A stretch of DNA of 64,000 nucleotides from Nocardiopsis ganjiahuensis DSM 45031 (lineage in GTDB: Bacteria > Actinomycetota > Actinomycetes > Streptosporangiales > Streptosporangiaceae). This document shows positions 41,884-50,609 of the stretch, one piece after another. Under the pieces are notes generated by a model, which was not told the origin of the DNA, made no database searches, and worked only from the letters and a program-made list of their open reading frames with translations. The stretch covers positions 42,234 through 106,233 of the forward strand of contig NZ_ANBA01000021.1 of assembly GCF_000341085.1 (NCBI RefSeq), given 5' to 3'. The position numbers were made by a program, and so were the translations under genes. The number at the start of each line of letters is the position of its first letter. Position 1 is the stretch's first letter.

Positions 41884-42201
41884 CTAGGGCAGGTGGAAGA
41901 TCTCCGTCAGGGGGAGCATGCCCTCGTCGGGACGGCCGTCCAGACCTTCGAAGAACGGCGCCATCTCGGCCTGCCAGCGGGCGTTGACCTCGGTCCCGGC
42001 CATGGCCTCACGGGCGGCCTCGAAGTCCTCGGTCTCCAGGTAGCCGACCACCGTGCCCCGCTCGTCGCAGAACAGGGAGTAGTTGTGCCACCCGCTCTCC
42101 GACAGCGCCCGGCGCATCTCGGGCCAGACCTCGGCGTGGCGCTCCTTGTACTCCTCCAGCCGGTCCTCGCGCACCTTGAGCACGAAGCACACGCGTCGCA
42201 T
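41884..42201 (-). CDS. rhaM: L-rhamnose mutarotase
   Basis: A 105-residue enzyme interconverting the anomers of L-rhamnose so the isomerase can use it. Family pattern: 'CFVLKVREDRLEEYKERHAE' then 'VWPEMRRALSESGWHNYSLF' with the catalytic His/Tyr region, and 'EMAPFFEGLD' near the end. It lies 13 bases after the rhamnose-binding protein gene, at the 3' end of the rhamnose importer operon, as in Rhizobium rhaU/rhaM. Confidence 0.92.
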   Translation of the reverse strand: MRRVCFVLKVREDRLEEYKERHAEVWPEMRRALSESGWHNYSLFCDERGTVVGYLETEDFEAAREAMAGTEVNARWQAEMAPFFEGLDGRPDEGMLPLTEIFHLP

Positions 42202-42214
42202 AACCGTCCCCCGA

Positions 42215-43279
42215 TCAGAAGTCGAAGTCGTCGATGTTGTCGGCGTCGAAGACCTGCGGCGGGCCGAGCACGATCTCGCGGTCGGTCTCGAAGGTGAACT
42301 CGCCCAGGCGCCCGGCGGTGAAGGTCTCGCCCTCGGCGCCGGTGATCTGTCCGGCCTTGAGCGCGGCGCCGGTGTACCCGGCCAGGTATCCCAGGTCGAG
42401 CGGGTTCCACAGGGCGAACTGGTCGACGGTGCCGTCCTCGACGAACTCGCGCATCTGGTTGGGCGTGCCCAGACCGGTGACGGCCACCTCGCCCTTGTAC
42501 TCGGAGTCGCTGATGTAGCGGGACGCCGCGGCCAGGCCCACGGTGGTCGGCGAGACCACGCCGCCCAGGTCCGGGTAGGACTGCATCAGGCCCTGCATCT
42601 CCTGGAAGGACTGCAGGTCGTCGTCGTTGCCGTAGACGGTCTCCACCAGCTCCAGGTCGGCGTACTCCTCCTCCTCGAGCACCTCCTCCATCGCCGCGAT
42701 CCAGGCGTTCTGGTTGGTGGCGTTGGGGGTCGCGGACAGGACCGCGAAGGTGCCCTCGCCACCGAGCTGCTCGGAGATCATCTCCACCAGCGTGCGGCCG
42801 ATGAGCTCGGTCGTGGACTGGTTGACGAACACGTCGGTGCAGTTGGCGTCGGAGTCGTAGCCCACGATGGCCGCGCCGTTGTCACGGGCCTCGTCGAGCG
42901 CGGGGCACACCGCGTCGGGGTCGTTGGCGGCGATGACGATGACGTCGCTGCCCGCCTGGCTTGCGGCGTTGATGTACTCCACCTGGGAGTCGGCCGTGGC
43001 CTCGGTGCCGCCGCGCTCGGTGGCGGTGCCGGAGACCTCCTCCACCGCCTCGGTGCCGCCCTCGTTGACGATGTCGAAGAAGGGGTTGTTGAGCTGCTTG
43101 GGCAGGAAGTCGATCTGCAGACCCTCGGGGATCTCGGCGTTGGGGTCAGCGGTGCCGGAGGGGCCGGAGTCGTTCTCCTCCTGGGCGCCGTCGATGGTGG
43201 TTCCGCCGCAGGCCGCGGTCATCAGCACGGCGAAGGCGGACGCGGCCAGGAACAGGTGGCGTGGGCGGGGCTGGGTCAT
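42215..43279 (-). CDS. rhaS: L-rhamnose ABC importer, binding lipoprotein
   Basis: A 354-residue lipoprotein with lipobox LMTAAC. The body has 'LQIDFLPKQLNNPFFDIVNE' and 'VIVIAANDPDAVCPALDEAR', 'NPLDLGYLAGYTGAALKAGQ' and the C-terminal 'GEFTFETDREIVLGPPQVFD', all hallmarks of RhaS. GGGAGAAG precedes ATG 43279. Its ATG overlaps the upstream permease stop (ATGA). The mutarotase gene follows, which fixes rhamnose as the substrate. Confidence 0.93.
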   Translation of the reverse strand: MTQPRPRHLFLAASAFAVLMTAACGGTTIDGAQEENDSGPSGTADPNAEIPEGLQIDFLPKQLNNPFFDIVNEGGTEAVEEVSGTATERGGTEATADSQVEYINAASQAGSDVIVIAANDPDAVCPALDEARDNGAAIVGYDSDANCTDVFVNQSTTELIGRTLVEMISEQLGGEGTFAVLSATPNATNQNAWIAAMEEVLEEEEYADLELVETVYGNDDDLQSFQEMQGLMQSYPDLGGVVSPTTVGLAAASRYISDSEYKGEVAVTGLGTPNQMREFVEDGTVDQFALWNPLDLGYLAGYTGAALKAGQITGAEGETFTAGRLGEFTFETDREIVLGPPQVFDADNIDDFDF

Positions 43280-44385
43280 GAATCTTCTCCCTTGGTGGAG
43301 GCGGACACGGGGGGCGGCGCGTGGGCCGGCGGCGGTTGGGGGCCGGACGCACGCCTGGCCCTGACACGGGCCGCGATGTTGGGGGTGACGACGGAGGCGA
43401 TGAGGATCAGACCGGTGACGACCTGGAGCACCTCGCTGCCGACTCCGAACAGCTGGAGGGCGTTGCGGATGACCCCGAGCAGCAGCACGCCGCTCATCAC
43501 GCCGAGGACCGATCCGATCCCGCCGAAGATGGACACGCCGCCCAGCAGGACGGCGGCCACGACCTGCAGTTCCAGGCCGAAGGCGGTGTCGGCGCGCGAG
43601 GTGCCGTACTGCATGGTCCAGAAGACGCCCGCGCCGGAGGCCACCACGCCGCTGAGGGTGAAGAGCCAGAACTTGGTCCAGCGGACCGACACCCCGGTGA
43701 ACCGGGCGGCCTCGTCGTTGTTGCCGATGTCGAACAGGGACCGGCCCACGGCGGTGGCGTGCAGCAGCACCCCGAACAGCACGGCCAGGACCAGGACCGC
43801 CACGGCGATCCACGGCAGGCCGGGCAGGCCCAGGAAGTGCTCCCGCGCGCCGCCGACCCAGTTGCTGGGGTAGCTGGCCACGGCCCGGTCGCCCAGCAGC
43901 ACGTAGGCCAGGCCCCGGTACAGGGCCATGGTGCCGATGGTGACCGCCAGGGAGGGCAGCCCGCAGACGGTGACCAGGAGGCCGTTGAAGGCGCCCAGGA
44001 GCGCGCCCACCCCCAGGCAGATCCACAGGGCGGTCTCGATCGGGACCCCGGCCTCCCACAGCACGCCCAGGGTGGCACTGGTCAGGGCCAGGGTGCTGGC
44101 CACCGACAGGTCGATCTCGCCGGTGATGACGATGAGGGTCATCGGCAGCGCCATCAGGGCGATGGCGGCCACGCTCAACAGCATGAAGTCGATGTTGCGC
44201 GCGGTGGCGAACATGTCCACGAACAGGGCGGCGCCCAGGACGGCGACGAGGAGCGCGGAGACGACGGGGGCCTCACGGCCCGACAGCAGGGCGCGCAGGC
44301 GGGCGGCGGGCCGCTCCTCCCGGGCCGGTCCCGGGCCGTTCGTCCGGTCCGGTGCGGACGCGGTGGCGGTGCGTTCAGGCGCCAC
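43276..44385 (-). CDS. rhaQ: L-rhamnose ABC importer permease (RhaQ/RhaP)
   Basis: About 369 residues with 8-10 helices and 'PMTLIVITGEIDLSVASTLA', the RbsC-type motif. GTG 44385 is preferred, with AGGAGG before it; a GTG two codons earlier is too close. It overlaps the preceding permease gene. With its partner it forms the rhamnose channel. P versus Q naming is tentative. Confidence 0.9.
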   Translation of the reverse strand: MAPERTATASAPDRTNGPGPAREERPAARLRALLSGREAPVVSALLVAVLGAALFVDMFATARNIDFMLLSVAAIALMALPMTLIVITGEIDLSVASTLALTSATLGVLWEAGVPIETALWICLGVGALLGAFNGLLVTVCGLPSLAVTIGTMALYRGLAYVLLGDRAVASYPSNWVGGAREHFLGLPGLPWIAVAVLVLAVLFGVLLHATAVGRSLFDIGNNDEAARFTGVSVRWTKFWLFTLSGVVASGAGVFWTMQYGTSRADTAFGLELQVVAAVLLGGVSIFGGIGSVLGVMSGVLLLGVIRNALQLFGVGSEVLQVVTGLILIASVVTPNIAARVRARRASGPQPPPAHAPPPVSASTKGEDS

Positions 44386-45427
44386 GGGCACCTCCTCCTC
44401 GAAGTTTGCGCGCGGTGCGGAGCGCCAGCAGCCGGTCCAGTGCGATGGCGGCCAGGATGAGCGCGCCCACCACGGCCTGGTGCCAGAACTGGTCGATCCG
44501 CCAGATGGGCAGGGCGGCGGTGATGGTGGTGAGCAGGACCGCGCCCAGGGCGGCCCCGTAGACGGTGCCCACTCCCCCGGCGATGGCCACCCCTCCGACC
44601 ACGGCGGCGGCCACGACCTGCAGTTCCATGCCGGTGCCCACGGTGGAGTCCACGGTGCCGTAGCGGGCGGCGAACAGGACTCCGGCGAGCCCGGCCAGGG
44701 CGCCGTTGACGGCGAAGGCCACCATGACGCGCCGGGCGGCGGGGATGCCCGACAGCCGGGCCGCGTCGGCGTTGGAGCCGATGGCGTACAGCTCCCGGCC
44801 CGACCGGTAGCGGGCCAGGTAGAAACCGACCGCGGCGACCACGGCGATGGCGACCGCGGCGGGGAGCGGCACGCCCAGGACGCTGATCCGTCCCAGCAGG
44901 AGGAAGGCGGAGGGCATGTCGTGCGCGTTGACCTGGCCGCCGTCGGCCCACCAGTGGTTGAGGCCCCGGTAGGCGTACAGGGTGCCCAGGGTGACCACCA
45001 GTGCGGGCACCTGGACGGTGGTCACGAGCAGGCCGTTGAGCAGGCCGCACACCAGGCCGATAACGACCCCGGCGAGTACGGCCACGGGGACGGGCAGGCC
45101 GGGGAAGGTCACGAAGAGCAGGCCCGTGCCGAAGGCGGACAGGCCCATGACCGAGCCGACCGAGAGGTCGACGTTCTTGGTGATCAGGACCAGGGCCTGG
45201 CCGACGGCCAGGACGGCCAGGACGGTGGCGCCCAGGAACAGGTCGCGCACCCCCTGGCTGGACAGGAACCCTGGGTTGTGGAGCCAGGTGGCGGTGATGA
45301 GCACGACCACGGCCAGGAGCACGCCGAGTTCGCGGAACTGGCGCTGGCGGCGGGCGGGGCGCCCGCTGGGCCGGGGCGGCGCACCGGCGGTGGAGGGCTC
45401 GGGAGCGGTGCTGGGTGCGTTCGTCAT
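44375..45427 (-). CDS. rhaP: L-rhamnose ABC importer permease (RhaP/RhaQ)
   Basis: A 350-residue permease with motif 'QALVLITKNVDLSVGSVMGL'. ATG 45427 overlaps the stop of the ATPase gene (ATGA). C-terminus rich in Arg/Gly ('ALRTARKLRGGGARGA'). Acts with the next permease in rhamnose uptake. Confidence 0.9.
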   Translation of the reverse strand: MTNAPSTAPEPSTAGAPPRPSGRPARRQRQFRELGVLLAVVVLITATWLHNPGFLSSQGVRDLFLGATVLAVLAVGQALVLITKNVDLSVGSVMGLSAFGTGLLFVTFPGLPVPVAVLAGVVIGLVCGLLNGLLVTTVQVPALVVTLGTLYAYRGLNHWWADGGQVNAHDMPSAFLLLGRISVLGVPLPAAVAIAVVAAVGFYLARYRSGRELYAIGSNADAARLSGIPAARRVMVAFAVNGALAGLAGVLFAARYGTVDSTVGTGMELQVVAAAVVGGVAIAGGVGTVYGAALGAVLLTTITAALPIWRIDQFWHQAVVGALILAAIALDRLLALRTARKLRGGGARGA

Positions 45428-46941
45428 ACGGCCTCGCTCGGTCGCTGTCCGGTGGCCGCGTACATGACCGACTCCTCGTCGGCCTCGGCCCGGTCGAGTT
45501 CGGCGGTGACCCGGCCCTCGTGCATGACCAGGACGCGGTCCGCCATCCCCAGGACCTCGGGCAGTTCGCTGGAGACCATGACGATGGCCAGGCCCCGGCC
45601 CGCCAGGCCGGAGAGCAGGCGGTGGACCTCGGCCTTGGTGCCCACGTCGATACCGCGTGTGGGCTCGTCGACGAACAGCACGCGGGGCTCGGTGGACAGC
45701 CACTTGGCCAGCACGACCTTCTGCTGATTGCCTCCGGAGAGCGTGGAGACCGAGTCGTCGAGGCGGCCGAACTTGAGGTTGAGGCGCTCGCCCCACTCCT
45801 CGGCGGAGGCGCGTTCGGCGCTGGGCCTCAGCAGCCCGAGGCGGCTGAGCGGTCGGCGGCGGGTGGCCGTGGCGTTGCGCTCGATGGAGGACTCCATGAC
45901 CAGGCCCTGCTGGCGGCGGTCCTCGGGGACCAGCGCGATTCCGGCGGCCATGGCGGCCTTGGGCCTGCCGCCGGCCAGTTCCCGTCCCTGGACCCGGACG
46001 GACCCGGCGTCGTAGCGGTCCACACCGAACACGGCGCGGATGACCTCGCTGCGTCCGGCGCCCACGAGTCCGGCCAGGGCGACGATCTCCCCGGCGCGGA
46101 CGCTGAAGGACACGTCGGCGAAGACGCCGTCCCGGGTCAGGCCCTCGACCTCCAGGACGGTCTCACCGTGCTCGGCCTCCTCCTTGGGGTAGAGGCTGGT
46201 GACCTCGCGTCCGACCATGCGGCGCACGACGGTGTCCACGTCCAGCTCGGAGGTCGGGTCGCAGGAGACGAAGGCGCCGTCGCGCACGACCGTGATGCGG
46301 TCGCACAGGGAGAAGACCTCGTCGAAGCGGTGCGAGATGAACAGCAGTGCCGCGCCGGAGTCGCGCAGGGTCCGCGCGACGGTGAACAGGCGCTCGGCCT
46401 CGACACCGGACAGGGCCGCGGTCGGTTCGTCCATGACCAGGACCCTGGCCTGGCGGGTGAGGGCCTTGGCGATCTCCACCAGCTGCTGGTCGGCGATGGA
46501 CAGCCCGCGCGCGGGGCGGTCGGGGTCCATCCGGACACCGAGGCGGCTGAAGACCCCCTCGGTCTCGTGGCGCATGCGGCGGCGGTCGATGGTCGCCCAG
46601 CGGGTGCGGGGCTGACGGCCGACGAAGATGTTCTCGGCCACCGACAGGTCGGGGAACAGGGTCGGTTCCTGGTAGATGACCGCGATGCCCGCGTTCTGGG
46701 CGTCCACCGGGGCGGCGAACCCGGTGGGACGCCCGTCCACGAGAAGCTGCCCGCCGTCGGGCCGGTGCACCCCGGCGATGGTCTTGACCAGGGTGGACTT
46801 GCCCGCCCCGTTCTCACCGACCAGAGCGTGGATCTCTCCGGCGCGCAGTTCCAGGGACAGCCCGCGCAGGGCCCTGACGCTCCCGAAGGACTTGGTGACG
46901 TCGACCAGTGCGAGGGGTGGGGGGACCTCTGTCGGGTCCAC
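45424..46941 (-). CDS. rhaT: L-rhamnose ABC importer ATPase
   Basis: About 505 residues with two nucleotide-binding halves: Walker A 'GENGAGKSTLVKTIAG', Q-loop 'AVIYQEPTLFPDLSVAENIF', Walker B 'RVLVMDEPTAALS', then 'GLVGAGRSEVIRAVFG', 'LSGGNQQKVVLAKWL' and 'RVLFVDEPTRGIDVG'. GTG 46941 is chosen because AAAGGAGG lies 7 bases upstream; the longer frame to 47052 covers the promoter. First gene of the rhamnose importer operon. Confidence 0.94.
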   Translation of the reverse strand: MDPTEVPPPLALVDVTKSFGSVRALRGLSLELRAGEIHALVGENGAGKSTLVKTIAGVHRPDGGQLLVDGRPTGFAAPVDAQNAGIAVIYQEPTLFPDLSVAENIFVGRQPRTRWATIDRRRMRHETEGVFSRLGVRMDPDRPARGLSIADQQLVEIAKALTRQARVLVMDEPTAALSGVEAERLFTVARTLRDSGAALLFISHRFDEVFSLCDRITVVRDGAFVSCDPTSELDVDTVVRRMVGREVTSLYPKEEAEHGETVLEVEGLTRDGVFADVSFSVRAGEIVALAGLVGAGRSEVIRAVFGVDRYDAGSVRVQGRELAGGRPKAAMAAGIALVPEDRRQQGLVMESSIERNATATRRRPLSRLGLLRPSAERASAEEWGERLNLKFGRLDDSVSTLSGGNQQKVVLAKWLSTEPRVLFVDEPTRGIDVGTKAEVHRLLSGLAGRGLAIVMVSSELPEVLGMADRVLVMHEGRVTAELDRAEADEESVMYAATGQRPSEAV

Positions 46942-46990
46942 GTGCGCCCTCCTTTTCGGTTCCGGGTCCGGCGAGTGGCCAGCACACCGG

Positions 46991-47008
46991 AAAAAACGTT
47001 TTAATATG
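46991..47008. promoter_or_regulatory. Rhamnose-regulon operator 1
   Basis: AAAAAACGTTTTAATATG, with the perfect core AAAACGTTTT, lies 50 bases before the importer ATPase start. The core AACGTTTTA is shared with sites at 59227-59244 and 59328-59342 before the rhamnose isomerase gene, 12 kb away. Confidence 0.65.
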
Positions 47009-47150
47009 ATGGGGATGTTAAGTGCAGCACACACCACCGTCAAGGGGATCACCTGAAATGACCAGGTATCACCCTGATAACGACACCGCGGACCCCGCCA
47101 GGTCAGCCTTCACCCCAGGGCCTGACACCTTCCTGGGGAGCCGTTGGGCA

Positions 47151-47167
47151 TTGACACGTTTCAATCA
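47151..47167. promoter_or_regulatory. Rhamnose-regulon operator 2
   Basis: TTGACACGTTTCAATCA is an imperfect palindrome with the same ACGTTT core, about 107 bases before the LacI gene, so the regulator probably controls itself. TTGACA at its left end could also be the -35 box. Confidence 0.55.
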
Positions 47168-47273
47168 GAGTGTGAACATGTGACTCCCACGGGCCGCGCA
47201 CTCAGCCGGAGGCTCGTCCGGATCAGTACGATGCCTCCCGTCGCCCCTCGAGCACACGCACGGGAGAACCCCT

Positions 47274-48323
47274 TTGTCCACCAGGTCACGATCCGCCCGC
47301 CGCCCTGTGGGCATCACCGAGGTCGCCCGGCACGCCGGAGTCTCCCCCGGCACGGTGTCCAACGTCCTCAACCGGCCTGAGCGCGTCGCCGAGGCCACCC
47401 GGCTGCGGGTGGAGGCGGCCATCGCCGAGCTGGACTACGTGCGCAACTCCTCCGGCAGCAGCCTGCGTTCCGGGCGCAGCGAGTCGGTGGGGCTGCTGGT
47501 ACTGGACGTGACCAACCCCTTCTTCGCCGAGGTCGCACGCGGTGTGGAGGACGAGGCCGCGCACTCGGGGCTGGCGGTGGTGCTGCTCAACTCCGCGGAG
47601 ACCCGTCAGCGCCAACGGCGCAACGTGCGCCTGCTCGCCGAGCAGCGCGCCGCCGGGGCGGTGGTGATGCCGGTGGACGACGACCTGTCGGACCTGCTGT
47701 GGCTGAGCCGGCAGGGGACCTCGTGGGTGGCCCTCGACCGGGGCGACGTCTCCGAGGACGTGGGGTGCAGCGTCAGCGTGGACAACCACGAGGGCGGCCT
47801 GGCCGCCGGCCGGCACCTGATCGGCCTGGGGCACGAGCGGGTCACGTTCCTGACCGGCCCGTCCGCGATCGAGCAGGTACGGCGGCGCCACCAGGGGCTG
47901 CGCGCGGCCTTCGAGGAGGCCGGGCTGGACCCGGACGCGGCGGTGCGGGTGGTGGAGCAGCCCCTGCTCAACCCCGGCCAGGGTGAGCGCGCGGTGGACG
48001 CCGTGCTGGCCGGAGGGCCCAAGCAGCGGCCGCGGGCGGTGTTCTGCGCCAACGACCAGCTCGCACTGGGGCTGATGAAGGGGCTGGGGCGGCGGGGACT
48101 GCGCGTTCCCGAGGACATCTCGGTGGTCGGTTACGACAACCTGGACTTCGCCGACCTGGTGCACCCCGGTCTGACCACGGTGGCCCAGCCCAAGTACGAG
48201 CTGGGGCGGGAGGCCATGCGGCTGCTGCACTCGGAGCTCAACGAGTCGGGCCACCTCCACGAGCGGGTCCTGTTCACACCGGAACTGGTCGTACGCGGAT
48301 CCACGGCGGCCTACCGCAGCTGA
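47274..48323 (+). CDS. rhaR: LacI-family repressor of rhamnose genes
   Basis: A 349-residue LacI regulator. Helix-turn-helix 'GITEVARHAGVSPGTVSNVL', hinge 'LDYVRNSSGSSLRSG', sensor 'AVFCANDQLALGLMKGLGRR' and 'VVGYDNLDFADLVHPGLTTV'. Translation starts at a TTG with GGGAG about 8 bases upstream. It is divergent from the rhamnose importer, and AACGTTT palindromes flank both this gene and the rhamnose catabolic operon, so it is the best candidate for the pathway repressor. The symbol is by function, not by homology to E. coli RhaR (AraC family). Confidence 0.85.
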   Translation: MSTRSRSARRPVGITEVARHAGVSPGTVSNVLNRPERVAEATRLRVEAAIAELDYVRNSSGSSLRSGRSESVGLLVLDVTNPFFAEVARGVEDEAAHSGLAVVLLNSAETRQRQRRNVRLLAEQRAAGAVVMPVDDDLSDLLWLSRQGTSWVALDRGDVSEDVGCSVSVDNHEGGLAAGRHLIGLGHERVTFLTGPSAIEQVRRRHQGLRAAFEEAGLDPDAAVRVVEQPLLNPGQGERAVDAVLAGGPKQRPRAVFCANDQLALGLMKGLGRRGLRVPEDISVVGYDNLDFADLVHPGLTTVAQPKYELGREAMRLLHSELNESGHLHERVLFTPELVVRGSTAAYRS

Positions 48324-48332
48324 GAGCCGGAG

Positions 48333-48365
48333 GGCCCCCGTTCCACGCTCGGTGGAACGAGGGCC
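48333..48365. terminator. Terminator between the LacI gene and the LamG gene
   Basis: CGTTCCAC (48339-48346) pairs with GTGGAACG (48352-48359), extended after one mismatch by GGCCC/GGGCC type pairs. It lies 10 bases after the LacI stop, between convergent genes. Confidence 0.65.
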
Positions 48366-48459
48366 TCATACGTGGTGAACAGCCGGGAAGGCATGGGAAC
48401 AGCCAGTTCCGCGCCCGTGACCGGCGCTTCGCCACATAGCCCGTCTCCCTCGGTATCGG

Positions 48460-50259
48460 TCAGTGCTGGGCGGTGGGGAAGAATCCCATGGAGACGTTGG
48501 AGATCGAGTGGGCCCCCAGGACGCCTTGGTAGGCGTGGACGTCGTCGATGTCACCAGGCCAGTGGTCGGTGTTGGAACCGCCGTGCTGGGCGCTGCCGAT
48601 CCGGAGCGGACCCTCGGCGTGCCAGGCGTGGTCCACCGCGACACGGGACGCCTCGGTTCCGTCGACATGGAGCACCAGCTCGCCACCGGTGTGGTCGTAG
48701 ATCCCGACCAGGTGGGTCCACTTCCCCGGCTGGGCCAGCCAAGCGGAGGAAGCGTAGACCCCACCGATCGAACCCGGGTCGGCCGCGTCGTCGTGGGCAG
48801 CCATCTTGAAGACCCAGGTATCACTGGATCCCTGGTAACCCAGTTGGAAGCCGCTCTGGTGTGCACCGGCCTGGCTGACGGCGGTGGCGTCGACGCCTAC
48901 GCCCGTCTCGTCCAGGCGCACCCAGGCCGCGATGCTGAAGCTGCGATCCGTGCGCAGGGCGGGACCGGGGGCCTCGACGTACTCCTTGTCACCGTTCAAC
49001 CGCAGTGCGGGGGAGAAAGTGATGTCGTTGTCGGCGGTGTTCCAAGCGGTGAGGGGGTCCCCGTGCAAGGTGGCATCGAGTCCGTGGTCGGTGGCGTCGG
49101 CCACGGCCCTGCCGTCCCACTCGTCGAGCATCCACCGGCCCTCGGACGCGAGCGGGCGGTTGGCCAGTCGCCACACCTCGGAGTTGGTCTCGGAGCTGGC
49201 CACCGCCTCGTCCAGGACCAGGCGGTTCCACACCAGGACGTCGTCGATGGCGCCGGACCAGTGGTGCTCACCCGCACCCTGGGACAGGACGCGTCCGATA
49301 GCGAGCGGCCCCCGGGCGTTCCACGACCCCGGATGGGTGGCGGTGCCTTGTTCGATGCCGTCGACGTAGAGGGTGATCTCGCCGGTCCGGTCGTCGTGGG
49401 TACCCAGCAGGTGGGTCCACACCCCGGCTTCAGCGGAGGCGGTGGATGCGGCCACCGCCCACTCCTGGGAACCGTCACGGTGCTCGTCTTCGGGGGACAT
49501 CCTGAACACCCACTGACCGCTCTCGCCTTGGTAGCCGAGCTGGAAGGCGCTCTGCGCGGCACCCTCCTGGGCGACCGCGACGTGGTCGGCGTCGGTGCCC
49601 TCCAGCTTCACCCAGGTGGAGACGGAGAAGGAACCGGAGGTGTCCACGGTGGAGTGCTCTGCGGTGATCTCGCCGTCGGTACGGCCGTTGATGTGGACGG
49701 CTGTGCCCTCCATACGCGGGGCGGGGTCGGTGTTCGGGTTTCCGGTAGTTCCCACCCGGCCGCGAACCCACTCCACACCGTCGGACAGGGTGGCGCCCTG
49801 GTCTGGATTGACGAGGTCGGCGGCGCGGTTCCCCTGTCCCTCGTCAAAGGCGAAGTAGGCCACCGGATCACTGGGAGGGGCTACGAGGAAGTAGTAGACG
49901 GACACGCAGGCGGAGGAGCGGCCGGAGGCGTCCACTGTGCGCGCGTAGATGCGGTTGGGGCCCGCACTGCGCGGGGTGAGGGTCAACGTCACCGACCCAC
50001 CCGGCTCGTCGGGTACGGCCTGGCGGAGGCAGGTGCCGTCGTTGAGGCCGTAGAAGTAGCTCTGGACGTCCTTGTCTCCGTTACTGGAGAAAGTGAAGTC
50101 GCCGGGTTGGCCGGGGGCTCCGTGAAACTCGTTCCCAGCGGGGTAGTCGGCGGAAGTGACCTCGACTCCCGCCTCGGCAAAGGCTGGTGCGGGCAGAGCG
50201 GGCAGCAGGAGCACCGACACCAGAAGGGCGGCGATACGTACCCGAGCACAGCGGAACAT
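48460..50259 (-). CDS. Secreted protein with two LamG (concanavalin A-like) domains
   Basis: A 599-residue secreted protein with signal peptide 'ALLVSVLLLPALPAPAFA' (cleavage after AFA, near residue 28). An Ig/Fn3-like segment comes first (about 30-130, 'RIYARTVDASGRSSACVSVY'). Two LamG sandwiches follow, each with 'FSVSTWVKLEG' or 'FSIAAWVRLDE', 'FQLGYQG', 'GVWTHLLGTHD'/'GKWTHLVGIYD' and 'LYVDGIEQGTA'/'LHVDGTEASRV'. LamG domains bind sugars or proteins; no catalytic residues are seen. It may tether the cell to plant polysaccharide. It stands alone between the rhamnose repressor and an antiporter gene. Confidence 0.85.
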   Translation of the reverse strand: MFRCARVRIAALLVSVLLLPALPAPAFAEAGVEVTSADYPAGNEFHGAPGQPGDFTFSSNGDKDVQSYFYGLNDGTCLRQAVPDEPGGSVTLTLTPRSAGPNRIYARTVDASGRSSACVSVYYFLVAPPSDPVAYFAFDEGQGNRAADLVNPDQGATLSDGVEWVRGRVGTTGNPNTDPAPRMEGTAVHINGRTDGEITAEHSTVDTSGSFSVSTWVKLEGTDADHVAVAQEGAAQSAFQLGYQGESGQWVFRMSPEDEHRDGSQEWAVAASTASAEAGVWTHLLGTHDDRTGEITLYVDGIEQGTATHPGSWNARGPLAIGRVLSQGAGEHHWSGAIDDVLVWNRLVLDEAVASSETNSEVWRLANRPLASEGRWMLDEWDGRAVADATDHGLDATLHGDPLTAWNTADNDITFSPALRLNGDKEYVEAPGPALRTDRSFSIAAWVRLDETGVGVDATAVSQAGAHQSGFQLGYQGSSDTWVFKMAAHDDAADPGSIGGVYASSAWLAQPGKWTHLVGIYDHTGGELVLHVDGTEASRVAVDHAWHAEGPLRIGSAQHGGSNTDHWPGDIDDVHAYQGVLGAHSISNVSMGFFPTAQH

Positions 50260-50609
50260 GGCAGGGCTCTCTACCCAGGGTGAGGGATCACCTGTTGGAG
50301 GCCGCGCCGTCGAGACGCGACGGGTGGTTGCCCTGGGACGAGAGGCAAGCTAGCAGGAGCAAGAGAAGACCTGACAGGTGATCCACCTCACTCCAATACA
50401 TGCGCATGGGCCACAGAATGGGCAAAGACCCACGCTGGGAAAATCAATGCTGCCCATGGCCACATATGGCCGCAATCCTTGTGTTTGGCTACTGTCCGTC
50501 TCCGCCGTGGTTTCGCGCCTCGCCGGTTCGGCCTGCGGGTCTGCGGGGCCACCGGCCATTACCCTGCTCCGAGGTACGCAACGGACCCGAGTGAGCGGAG
50601 GCCGACCGC
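50260..50609. other. Intergenic region upstream of LamG and antiporter genes
   Basis: About 350 bases of lower GC than the flanks. It contains the divergent promoters, but I could not assign boxes. A CATATG-centred dyad (GGCCACATATGGCC at 50458-50471) is the only clear palindrome. Confidence 0.45.
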
